From Hyphodiscus hymeniophilus (lineage: Eukaryota > Ascomycota > Leotiomycetes > Helotiales > Hyphodiscaceae): DNA of 64,000 nucleotides. Below the pieces are notes generated by a model that saw nothing but the letters and a program-made list of their open reading frames with translations, was not told the origin of the DNA and searched no databases. The position numbers and the translations under genes are program-made. Of the stretch, positions 54,310 to 64,000 are shown in pieces. The DNA lies in assembly GCA_016508695.1 (NCBI GenBank), contig VNKQ01000012.1:1240001-1304000 (forward strand), in the 5' to 3' direction. The number at the start of each line of letters is the position of its first letter. Position 1 is the stretch's first letter.

Positions 54310-57092
54310 ATGGAGACTATGATCAGAAAGGTGGTAGCAGAGGAAGTGCCGCTGATTGGTCTGACCGCAGTCTTCACGCCCGAGGATCCTCAATATGAGC
54401 AAGTTTCCTCCGGTATCAACAATCATCGAGGCTCCCTGACGCTAATTTGAGCTAGCCTCGTCTTGGTTCACTCACTTGTTGGTGACCCAAGGACTACATG
54501 GTCCGCTGAAATCACCACAAAGAAGAAGCTATACGATGAAGAAGGCCGCAGGAAGGGGGAACAGTATTTCAAGAATACCGAATACTGGCCATCTGGAGAA
54601 TATATGGATCAAAACTCCAAGGCGAGGGTGCTGGTTTTCGGCTATTCCAGCGAATTGGGATATTTCTTCAGGAGAGGTGCTAGAAAGCATTCGTTCCTTA
54701 GTCTCGCTGAGGATTTGGTCGATGGATTATTGGAAGTGAGACGAGACTCGCCCTCGAGACCTCTGGTGTTTGTTAGCCATGGGATGGGTGGGTATCTCGT
54801 GAAGGAGGTATTTGAGTCCGAATCCTCCACAATGATATGAGATCCTAACAAATACTGTAGACGCTGAGGCTTTGCCGATCGAACAGCACTCCTCATCCGG
54901 CCCAGTTATTGGAGAGCATTCCACGAGTAACGATTTTTATCATCTTCATGTGCTGTCCTCAAACTGATGGCAAAAATAAATCCCTCGCGGAAGCAGTCGA
55001 GACATACCTTCAGTCCTCCGCCGTCGATCCGAATGGCTCACTGATCGATGATTTCAGGTCAGACTTGAAGTCAGTCCATGAGTTACATGCAGACTTTTTG
55101 GCATTCATCGAGGAGAGAGCACCGATGCTAAAAATATGGTCTGTTCAAGAAGGGTCTTACGCATATAATGCCGAGGGCAAACATGTTACCGCACCTCCAA
55201 TGTTTGAAGATACAGTGATAACGCTCAGCCATCGTTATGAAACTTTCAAAACTTCATACAGACGATATGAATCGATGGCAGGGGTACAGTATACTAGTGA
55301 CTGGACTGTGAGAGAGGCGTGCTGGAACGTGGACGATGTGATCAAGAGTAAATGCCCTGAAAAGCTGGATTCTTCACTTCGCCGGTTCATGCCATTCAAA
55401 CAACATGGTAGCCTTCTGGGAAGGGAACTCGATGTCACACACGTTTTGAAGACTTTGACTGCAAATCCTGAGGCGTGTTCCAGGGTAGGAGTGGCAGGCG
55501 CCATTGGCTCTGGGTAAGTCATCTGATCACAGCAATATATATATATATTTGCTAACCTTAGGAGGAAAACCCATCTGGCTATTGAACTCAGCAAGCGCGT
55601 TTTACAAGCGTCGCCGATAGTACATGACACGAAGTCCATCTTTTGGCTTCAGGCAGGCACCCATGCCAACCTTGAGGCAGATATTAGGAGGATGGCCACC
55701 ATGATAGGGCTTCCTTCTGGGGACACATTTTTGCATGTCACAGATTGGCTCAAATCCAAATATAGTGGCGATTGGATGCTTATATTCGACGACGTCAACG
55801 ATGAGAAAGTTTTCTTAAACTCTTTCCTGCGATCGAATGCCCTCCCACGAACCCCCACAAGACTGAACTTCCTGGAAATGATACCAAACAAAAGAAACTG
55901 CTGCGTTCTGTTTCTGTCGGAAAACAACGCTTGCCTCAGAAAAATCCTCAACCAGGCGCAAGATAAGATCTTTGAGCTATCTCCACTGAGCAACGAAACA
56001 TGCACCGCGATTATCAATGATCGGATACAGAAGCTTCGCAAAGACGGCGAAGCTGCCTTAAGTTCAGCATCCGATGTCGGAAATCTTGTGGAACGATTAG
56101 GATGTGATCCAGTATCCCTTGTGCAAGTAGCTCAGCAAATAGCGACAGGGTATGAGAGCATCGGAACGTTCCTGGAGAAAGCTGACTCGAGGCTATCGAA
56201 AGATGAGTTGGTAATAAATTACTCTTCTCTATCTCAATGCTGCCAACTAACCATGCAAAAATAATAGAAAAACTTGCCTAGCCGGAATGCGTTCCAACAC
56301 CTGAAATCGATGGACCCTGGGTGTATGAAGCTCCTCGCATCACTCGCTGCCCTCGATGCCCAGAGCATACCAGATTGGCTGGCAAGCGACTTGACGTCCG
56401 AATTCTCACCTGACAGCGTCGAATTTCTCGGTATCCTCCAGGACTTAGGACTCATTACTATCGATAAAATCGAAGAGAATGAAAATGCCCCTTCCGTTGT
56501 CCATATGCACAGGCAGGTCCAACGGGCCGTCATTGCCAGCTGTAGCGAGGAGGAGTGGGCATCACATATCGTCCGAACCATTTACACGCTATGCCACTCA
56601 TTCATGCAGCTTGAGCCCGACAGGATCCCCGACTTTTACACCAACGCAAAATCACTAGGGAGACACTTGGATGCAATGCCCCCGAAACCCACCGACGCGA
56701 CCCCAAAGCAGTCGGATGTGGGGTCTAGTTTGCATCCTAACTTCGCCATCAATAGATTGACCCAGACGCCCTCATTACAGAGCCGAATGAATTCGGCCCT
56801 GAAACTCAAAAATACAATTCCAGACACTGCGAGCTCAGCATATGCAGGAGAAGCTCTCGACAAGTTTGCTGGGTACCTCGATAGCCTAGATTGGGATGCC
56901 GCAGGTCTTCGCTTGCAAGTCCAAGATGTCTTTGAGCGAATAGCCCGCGGGGATCTCGACGAGATGTATGCTGTTTATTTCCATGTGAATGTGCGTCGTG
57001 GAGATGACCTAGTGGATCATAGTAACTACTCGGTATCTTCGTATTGGTATGTCTATAAGGAGCCTTCGACCCAGGATAGACGTTTTGACTGA
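54310..57092 (+). CDS. NLR-like STAND protein: alpha/beta-hydrolase-like - NB-ARC
   Basis: Five exons (54310-54398, 54456-54807, 54861-55513, 55565-56210, 56268-57092) give 854 aa. The N-terminal domain resembles the alpha/beta-hydrolase domains of fungal STAND proteins: GLTAVFTPEDPQYDLVLVHS, ARVLVFGYSS, then SHGMGG where GHSxGG is expected, so the nucleophile Ser is lost. Its later part is also divergent (IFIIFMCCPQTDGKN). The NB-ARC P-loop GAIGSGKT (about 360-367) is rebuilt across an intron, followed by WMLIFDDVND (Walker B) and FELSPLSNETCTAII. The C-terminal region is helical with no clear TPR or WD repeats. The first intron is GC-AG. A possible extra last exon (MAEEIHKRPSASFFRNF, 57144 on) could replace the end. 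It is divergent from the NACHT gene. Confidence 0.85.
54399..54455 (+). other. non-canonical GC-AG intron
   Basis: The only splice that joins DPQY to DLVLVHS starts GCAAGT, follows TATGA and ends GAGCTAG, with CTGAC/CTAAT branch candidates. GC-AG introns are a known rare class read by the major spliceosome. Confidence 0.65.
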
Positions 57093-57339
57093 ATTACCCA
57101 AACCATACCTGTTCTTTAATCTGCGACTTTGACTTTGATACAGATGGCTGAGGAGATACATAAGAGGCCTAGTGCGTCTTTCTTTCGAAATTTTGCGAGC
57201 GAGATGGTTGATAATGAGCAAGAGAAAAAAATCAAAATGACATCGCCATTTTCACCACCATATTTTCACAAGGACGTGAAAGTCCACAGGCTGAACTTCC
57301 GTTTTTTGGCATGAGATTTGACTGTTCTGTGTACCTTGC
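57093..57339. other. convergent spacer with possible extra exon
   Basis: Contains an open frame after a GATACAG acceptor-like site (57144-57314) that may be an alternative last exon of the NB-ARC gene. Confidence 0.35.
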
Positions 57340-59127
57340 CTAACTACTCAGATTTAAAACCAGGATATCCACTTCGAGAGCTTTCAGCCCCGCTTTCGAC
57401 AATTTGTTTCCAGACACCGTCCAACTCGAATCGCCAAACAATGTCTCGTTAATGGCCGAAGCAGCTACTGGGAGCGTGATGCTGACAGTTGACGAGAAGT
57501 CGACATACTCCTCACTCGCAATCCCCACCATCATCTTCTCCCCAACAATCCAAGCACTAGCATCGACCAACGGCTCACCCGCAACCTGCAACCCCTTAAT
57601 CGCATTGGTGCCGAACAAGAACCCCAATCCCGGCTCCGTCTGGAAGACTTTGCCCAACTCCCCACTCTCAACATTGACCTCGGCCGTGCTCGGGTAAATC
57701 CAATATGAGATACCCTTCGCATTATGATTTACGGCAAGCATCATCATGTTCTCCACCTCGGCCGGGCTCGGAATCGACTCCCAGTAATCCTGCTCCCCAA
57801 AAGCCTGGATTACCCCCCAGGTGGGCTTGCTTCCCTGGCCCTCCAAGTTCGCTTGGTAATGCTGGATGTCATCTAATCGATTGGACACATCTTCCAGCTC
57901 GCCAACGCAATTATCGCAGCCGCAGTCTCCATAAGTGAGATTGCATGGCGTATCCCAGGAAACGGACCAAGTGGCGTTTATTGCGACGGGATACGCATCT
58001 TCGAAGACGATATCAGCGCCGGAACTGTACTCGGTGTAGTAGAAGTTCTGGCAGTTCAGCACGAGGGAGACGGGATGGTAGGGATCGAGCTCTTTGAGTT
58101 GGTCATAGGCTAGCTTCGTGGAATTGAGTGGATATTGCCAACCGTCGGGTTCATCACCGGTGTAATAACTTAACAGTGTCGTGCGATTCTTCCAAAGCTC
58201 GACTTGAGTGGATATTCGTGATGCGTTCATGAATGCAAAGCGCATGTCATAGATGTTGAAGAGGTTCAACTCATCCATGCGGTCCCAGTATTGAGCCAGT
58301 GATGCTGTTGGGTAGGATTGATCGGGCAGTCCACCGTCGGGGACAATATTGATTGTATTGAAGCCTTGCCCAGCATAGGTGTCGAGGTTTGTGGTGCTGA
58401 AATTCGCGGGGCTCACGTAGCCACCAGAGGCGTATCCACCGTTGGGGAAAACAGCGTACCAACCATCCCAATTGTTGAAAGCATTTTGAACATACAACCC
58501 CCAAAGAGATTGTCAATCTTCACAGCACTGCCCGAAGAGCGGGTTGGAAGAACATAGATGGAAGTACTGGCAGTGTATGACTGCTGTCCGTCGGGAGATG
58601 TCCCATATATCGAGATGGCATATGGCGCCAGACGTGGGTTGAATGAAGAGAACGAGAAGCCAAACAGACTTCCCGTTGAGTTGACAGGGACGGAGTTGGA
58701 TACAAGCAATGACCCAGTCTCCTCGTTATATATCTCGAAATCCATGGTAGTGAAAGGACTTCCTGTTGTGCTGCCAGGCGTGTCGTAGGAAACATTCGTG
58801 TACGATTGTCCGAAAACATGAGAAATCACAGCGTTGACGATAAAGGATCCTTCATCATTCTCAAGGAATATCGAGTATTGTGGCTCGATGGTCACATACA
58901 GCATTGGGTCAGCCTGGGGAGTTGGGAATTGAAATTCCCCTCCGGGTTCTGACGCTGGAGAGCTGAGAGAGGTGTTAGCGAAGTTCAAAGGGGGAGAGGT
59001 CGACTCACGTGTTCATATATGGCTTCCCACACCATGAAGGTACCGTAGAGGAAAAGTTGTATGCCAACACATTTCCAGCTGTCATCAAGGTCGCAAAGGC
59101 GGTTTGAAAGATCCCTTGGCTCCTCAT
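57340..59127 (-). CDS. secreted TIM-barrel glycoside-hydrolase-like protein, one-base frame break
   Basis: Exon 59127-59009 encodes a signal peptide (MRSQGIFQTAFATLMTAGNV) and CGKPYMNT; exon 58962-57340 carries the rest. The N-terminal half is beta-sandwich-like (VTIEPQYSIFLENDEGSFIV, FSFSSFNPRLAPYAISIYG). The C-terminal half looks like a TIM barrel: GWYAVFPNGGYASGGYVSP, GFNTINIVPDGG, SYYTGDEPDGWQYPL with candidate acidic residues, IVFEDAYPVAINATWS, and AKGISYWIYPSTAEV. It resembles fungal proteins annotated as glycoside hydrolase subgroup catalytic core; the substrate is unknown. The two halves are in different frames, joined at a run of five G (58498-58502). Adding one base to the total makes it a multiple of three (580 aa). 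An assembly error is more likely than decay. Confidence 0.75.
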
Positions 59128-60117
59128 GTTGTCGATGTTACCCCATTCGTGACTAACTCTCAAACGGCAAGTTTACAGGCCACAATAGTGGCGGGTATGA
59201 GGCTCCAAAGACATGATGGGAGGTACATGCCACTTTAAATACAGACTGACCCGGTAGATACCCCAGTCCAGAGTTGTGCACCTTCTGCATTCTGAGAGCC
59301 TAATATCTTAAAACGAACTGATCGACGGTTCACGTGATACAACCCCGCCTGAGATGCAACGTTGCCAAGTTTGCGATAAGAAGGCCGATGCTGTACTTCA
59401 TACTCTGTCGATATATTGAAGCGACGGGGGTCAAGTAGAGTTCTTGTGAGGAACGATGATCGAAGCTTGACCAGCGATTCCTGTCATCCCCGAAGTGATA
59501 GCAAACATTGTCCGTCGAGGGGCCGAGGTGTCCAACATCAGCCGGGCGGCATCTAGGTACAAGTGCAGTCCTGGAGTCTGATATGCATATTAAATGGAAA
59601 TGGAGGACAATGTCAAATTCATGTAAAATTTGAAGATCGTTCATTCGTTGTGCTCGCTCTCATAAGGTTGAAGACGTACTCCCATGATTGTTTACTTAAT
59701 AGCGATCCGGCTCTCCCCCTACTCGTACAACAAATTTGAAGTCTGGGCACAGGAGAAACCATGTTCCGCGTGTCTCCACTTGCCTTTTCTCTCGTCAGCA
59801 CCGACCTTGAAACTAAAAGTAGACTGGAATCAAAGGTATGTCAGCTTTGCTATCTAATCTGCAATCTACGTTGGTCTTTCAACTCTTTGTGTTATGTCGC
59901 AGCAAGTTCACAACACGCGGTAGATACCATTTGTCGCTGACGAAAACCCTGCAGGCAAGCGCTCATCTGGAGATATAGACCCAGACCGCTCGAGACATAA
60001 TATATTGCTTGTTTTGGGCGCTGATTGGCCAGACCGACTCCCTCTTTTCTGTTATTGCTTCTTTCCCACATTTATCTTATCTCCAGGGAGGCCAAAATTG
60101 CCAAGCAGGCGGGTAAA
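59128..60117. promoter_or_regulatory. divergent intergenic region, about 1 kb
   Basis: Between the start codons of the hydrolase-like gene and the Sec14-like gene. No further gene recognised. Confidence 0.5.
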
Positions 60118-61430
60118 ATGGGCGACGATGCTTCAACATCCCAAGAGAAAGTCCCTACAGCAAATCAATTCGGACATCTCACGAAAGACAAGAAGTCTGC
60201 ATTTGATGCCTTCAAGCAACAATGTGAAGCTGAAGGCTTTCTCGAAAACTCTATCACCGAGAACGGAGATGACCTGAAAGAGGGAATTTGTGATGATGGT
60301 ACTCTCCTGTAAACCTCAACCCCAATCATCCACATATATTTCTTGTCCGGAAACCAACTTTACGATTGTAGCCGCTTCCTACGAGCTCGGAAGTTTAACG
60401 TCCAAGACGCTCTTAAACAATACAAAACAACCCGGAAATGGCGCACCAACAATCGAATTGTCGAATTGTACGAAAACATCGAGGCCTCAGACTATGAAGA
60501 GACTCGCAAGCTGGTGCAGTCCCTCAACCATCTTACTCCAACAACCTCAGTCATCTAATTTCAAAAAGTATACACACTGGACTGGCCGCCGCGACAAGCA
60601 CGGTCTCCCTTCTTGCTGGTTCGAGATAAAACAGCTGACCGCCCCCGTGATGGCCGCTTATAATGCCTCATGCGCGTCCTCCAAACCTTTACCCGCCCCC
60701 TCTGGCCTCGGAGTGAAAGCGGAATCCACGGCCATGCTCAGACTGTTTTGCACATATGATAATCTAGTGCGATTCGTGCTGCCACTGTGCTCCGCTGTGC
60801 CGGGACGTCCGAATCCTGAGACGCCCATCACGGGGACAAATTGCATTGTCGATATTTCCGGTGTTGGACTGCTACAGCTGTTGAGATTGAGAGCTCATAT
60901 GCAGGCTGCGAGTACGTTGGCGACTGCACATTATCCTGAGACGCTGGGACGGACATATGTAAGTCATCCCTGCCTATGCTCCCACGTTCCATCCGCCGAA
61001 AAGGAATATCAGGATTTTTTTCACGTGGACTCAGAGTTGATCAGATATGTAGATCATCGGAGCACCATCCTTCTTCCCTACTATCTGGGCATGGATCAAG
61101 ACTTGGTTCGACCAAAACACCGTCTCAAAAATTGTCATAGTGCCTGCGGCGGAAGAATTCTCTGCACTTTCCGAGTGTTACGATCCCATTGATATCCCAC
61201 GAAAGTATGGTGGTCAGTTTGAGTATGACTTCGGTATGCCGCCTGATCTTGACCCGCAGCTCAGGGGCGTGATTTCGTGGTTGCCATCAGACGCTGGAAC
61301 GGTTTATGAAGAGCTGCCCATTGGACCCATGAGGTGGGTCAATGGGGAGGGTGGGAAGACGATCGGAGTTGCTGTTGGGAGGGTTGCTGGGAAGAAGAGG
61401 AAGACTGCAGTATTAGAATTGAAGTGCTAA
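60118..61430 (+). CDS. Sec14-like CRAL-TRIO lipid-transfer protein
   Basis: Four exons (60118-60308, 60372-60513, 60569-60958, 61053-61430) give 366 aa. The N-terminal CRAL-TRIO helical domain has CDDGTLLRFLRARKFNVQDA. Then TRKLYTHWTGRRDKHGLP starts the lipid-binding lobe, GTNCIVDISGVGLLQLLRLR follows, then AHYPETLGRTYIIGAPSFFP, TIWAWIKTWFDQNTVSKI and PRKYGGQFEYDF, all in the family order. Known members carry phosphatidylinositol and phosphatidylcholine between membranes and feed PI kinases. The variant with an insert after the RDKHGLP segment is common in filamentous fungi. Third-exon residues are closely similar to other Sec14-like proteins, and the motifs are complete. Ligand choice cannot be read from sequence. 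Confidence 0.9.
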
Positions 61431-61527
61431 AATGGTGCATTCTAAAGGTACGTAGCTTAACCCTTTACAGGATCTGAATCACCCCCAAGTCCCAATTATG
61501 TAAATCACTATCCCTCAGTCCAGAGAA

Positions 61528-62577
61528 TCACAATCCATCATTAGGCGTCCAAAACTTCTGCATCCACCTTTCATCCAGTTTACTCCCCTCTTCATAGAAC
61601 CTCAGGTCAGTGCTCAGCCTGATCCGCCCCGTTTCAAAATCCTCATTCTTGACAGCTGCATGAATCATATACGGATTATGGAACACCACATCACCCGCCT
61701 CATAATCAGCAGTCAGCCACTTTCCTTCATCTCTTCCAAACGCCGCAGCATCTTGCGCAAGTTGTCCACCCTCCGCCATATTCCTGTTGAAGCCGCTCAA
61801 GCGCTCTTCCGGCGACATATCCTTTGCCCGCTCCGTGAAGTCCCTTTCTATTTCTTTCCCGAGCTGCGAGGAGCCCTCCATGTACATTAGACCGCCGCCC
61901 TTGGCCGAGCAGTCACCGATTGGAACCCACGCAGTGAGGAACTCAGCTTCGCCAGCGCGGAGGAAGATCCGGTCGTAGTGGATGCCAGTGCTCAGGCCGC
62001 CGGGGACGTTATGACGCAGCATGGAGCGCTTGACGAGGACTTCGTTCTTCCAGTCCATGAATTTGCGAACGAAGGATCCGAGTACTGGGTGCGCGACGAA
62101 GGATAGGTATTCGGGAGTCAGGTGCGCCTCGATGAGGCGGTTGACTTTTGCTTGTTCTTCCGGGAGCGAGGAGCCCCTATTCCTTGGTGGGTGAGGGGGT
62201 CTTCGGCTGCGTTGAAGATTCCTTCACGGGGCGAAGTGCCGGACTTGAGAATGTTGGATGCAGAGATGAGGGAGAAATAGCTGTATGGGTCAACGGGGGT
62301 TTTATGACGAGTGGGAATTGTTAGACGGCGAAACTTACTGCTCTCGCATGTCGAGGACATCTTCACGGGGGATGAGTCCTTTGATCAAGAGATATCCATC
62401 GGTATCGAATCGACGCCGCATCTCATCTAGGGTGGTGTCTTTCGCTGTAGGGCGCAGCCATCCCAACGACTTCTGTTTGATGTACTCTCCCTCATTGGAG
62501 CGAATTAGAGGAGGAGCTTGGGCGAGTGGCTCGAACGAGAGTCCGGACGAAGTTGGAGGTTGAAGAACGGCAGCCAT
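61528..62577 (-). CDS. phytanoyl-CoA dioxygenase (PhyH)-family oxygenase, one-base frame break
   Basis: Exons 62577-62339 and 62280-61528. The start is MAAVLQPPTSSGLSFEPL. RFDTDGYLLIKGLIPREDV is the standard PhyH entry; then LKSGTSPREGIFNAAEDPLT and, in another frame, FMDWKNEVLVKRSMLRHNVP. The iron site is HYD in GIHYDRIFLR plus the distal His of FHNPYMIHAAV. The 2-oxoglutarate-binding Arg is in GRIRLSTDLRF. These are Fe(II)/2-oxoglutarate enzymes that hydroxylate small molecules or acyl-CoAs. The frame slips inside GGGG at 62174-62177. One added base restores HQGIGG to LPEEQ and a length of 330 aa, divisible by three. It lies near the similarly broken hydrolase gene, so an assembly error is likely. 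No targeting signal seen. Confidence 0.75.
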
Positions 62578-63488
62578 CTCAGATGACACAAGGTAAGGTC
62601 ACTTGACACCTGTAAGGAGATTACGCAGACAAAGGTCAAGGTTGAGATTTCGGAAGAATGAATTCAAAGAATTGCTCTGCAGATATAAGAAGAGCATAGA
62701 AGGTTGCCTGGAAAATCCAAGGCTGCTGTTACTCAAGTAATGGTCATCCGAGTTAATACAGAGATATGCACGTTCGAAAAAGGCAAATTTCCCCATCGGA
62801 AAGAGTAACTTTGTGGAGCGCGGTCATAAAAACGACCCCAGACGTGGCACCTTGGCACTTGGGGTGGGATGCATTTCCGACTTCAATGTATTTCCGACTT
62901 GACGTCCGGAAACAGTGGGGCAGATGAGGGGTCGACTAACACGGCAACTCTCTCCATCCAGACACTTCCTCATTTGGCCATAAATTGCCTACAGATTCAT
63001 GTAAGCATATGAGTAGACTACACTGCGCCGCTCATTACTCAGGCCAAAGGCACGGTCGAGTCAGAATCGGTAACTGGCAACACATCGGTACCTGATCCAG
63101 GTCACAAAACATCACGTGGTGTGACTGCGCAGGGCAGGGTAGGGGCTACTGCGGTTCAAGCTCTTAGCTCAGGAGTGAATGACACACTACTATTGGACCA
63201 GAATAGTTCCCAAACGAAATGTCATTTCAGACCGATAGTTGGGAGCAGCATAGGTGGAACTCCAAAGCAACTGCAAAGCCACTCAAGAGTCAGAGCAACG
63301 ACAACTTTTTGTACTAGAAAAAGACTGCGAAGAGAAAGCTTCTTGAGCGTCAAAAGCAGAGACGCCGGTACTGAGTACAATTAAAATTACAAAAGAAGTA
63401 CAGAGATATATCCCACTAGAAAAATCTAATATATCATGCCCATACACTAAACGCCAGCACTCTCAAATCAAGTGAGACACACAGCGAT
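62578..63488. other. intergenic, about 0.9 kb
   Basis: Promoter of the PhyH-like gene and 3' side of the cupredoxin-like gene. Only short frames, for example 63121-63384, without domain character. Confidence 0.5.
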
Positions 63489-64000
63489 CTAAAAATATAT
63501 CGCAGCAGCCGCCAAAATCATAGCCCCAGCATTGAAAGCCTTTAGACCTGATGCGGCGTTCGTAGTAGGAGCCGCGGCTCTTGACGTGCCACTACCGCTT
63601 GAAGCGGTCGTCGATGGAGGTGCAACGGTAAAGAGCGTGGTTGTAGCAGTGACAGTGTGAACAGCGCTATCGCTTGTGTAGGTCGAGGTGTATGCCTTCG
63701 TTGTGTAGGCTGAGCTCGACGAAGAGGATGAGGTCGAGGTCGAGGTCGAGGTCGAGGTCGAGCTGACTTTCAAGATACCGCCGACAGGCCCCAAAGGCGG
63801 AGACGTGGATGTGGTCGCATTCTTAGCAAGAGCAGCAAATTTATCGAAAGTGTTCCCTGATGCTGGAGCATTGATGGCACCCACCATACCTGTTGACTGT
63901 TAATACTCATTCCGGAGGGAAATGGGGAAGTGAAACGTACCAGCTTGGCAATGATTGCCAGTGGTTTGACCACAGTAGAACCAGATCGGTTTCGTGTCAT
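63489..64000 (-). CDS. cupredoxin-like Ser/Thr-rich GPI-anchored protein, partial (5' end beyond the window)
   Basis: Exon 64000-63942 continues beyond the window and carries the copper-loop sequence PIWFYCGQTTGNHC, then QAG joined to MVGAINAP across a 52-nt intron (63941-63890). This is the end of a plastocyanin-like domain with Cys, His and Met ligands. The last exon, 63889-63489, follows with KFAALAKNATTSTSPP, a Ser/Thr repeat region and a C-terminal hydrophobic GPI signal (LKAFNAGAMILAAAAIYF). Such fungal extracellular serine-rich proteins are wall-associated; some are induced in infection or development. The upstream signal peptide cannot be seen. The Ser/Thr repeat is encoded by a hexanucleotide microsatellite. 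Confidence 0.82.
63730..63772. repeat. GGTCGA hexanucleotide microsatellite
   Basis: About seven units encode the alternating Ser/Thr stretch of the cupredoxin-like protein. In-frame copy-number change is possible. Confidence 0.85.

Overview
The window is nuclear DNA from a filamentous ascomycete (Pezizomycotina). The signs are: dense single genes on both strands, short introns of about 42-70 nt with GT-AG ends and CTRAY branch sites, a Zn2Cys6 regulator, fungal NACHT/NB-ARC STAND proteins with ankyrin repeats, an SNX41/Atg20-type sorting nexin, a bZIP/DUF3425 protein and GPI-anchored Ser/Thr-rich wall proteins. A member of the Leotiomycetes is a reasonable guess from general resemblance, but it is not proven. 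No rRNA, tRNA, CRISPR or intact transposon was recognised. Exon borders were set by hand from splice signals, and nearly every multi-exon model closes to a multiple of three.

Layout. 0-21 kb is mostly housekeeping: a small possibly secreted protein, TIM23, a 7-exon THADA/Trm732 gene, a small membrane protein with a 5'-UTR intron, two single-pass membrane proteins, SNX41, a BAHD-type acyltransferase after a 2.5 kb gene-poor stretch, and tafazzin. 21-30 kb holds a NOSIP-like RING protein, an 850-aa GPI-anchored protein with an N-terminal ice-binding (DUF3494) domain, a peroxisomal-type SLC25 carrier with an unusual tail, and a repeat-containing orphan. 31-41 kb looks accessory: an unresolved, perhaps decayed membrane-protein gene, a P450, a GC-rich SDR with Phe at the catalytic Tyr position, a kappa-class GST ending in a PTS1, a second SDR and a bZIP/DUF3425 regulator. 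42-50 kb has a proline iminopeptidase, a quinone-oxidoreductase-like MDR, an internally deleted SDR relic, and an MCT-type transporter divergent from a Zn2Cys6 factor.

50.7-57.1 kb carries the most striking locus: two STAND/NLR-like genes head to head with 439 bp between their start codons. One is Fungal_N-NACHT-ankyrin. The other is an alpha/beta-hydrolase-like-NB-ARC protein whose hydrolase nucleophile is missing. This resembles paired-NLR arrangements. A pair working in self/non-self recognition is an inference.

57-64 kb has a secreted TIM-barrel glycoside-hydrolase-like gene, a Sec14/CRAL-TRIO gene, a phytanoyl-CoA dioxygenase-like gene and the 3' part of a cupredoxin-like Ser-rich GPI protein. 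The hydrolase and the dioxygenase genes each lose frame by exactly one base inside a run of G. That points to homopolymer under-calling in the assembly rather than two decayed genes.
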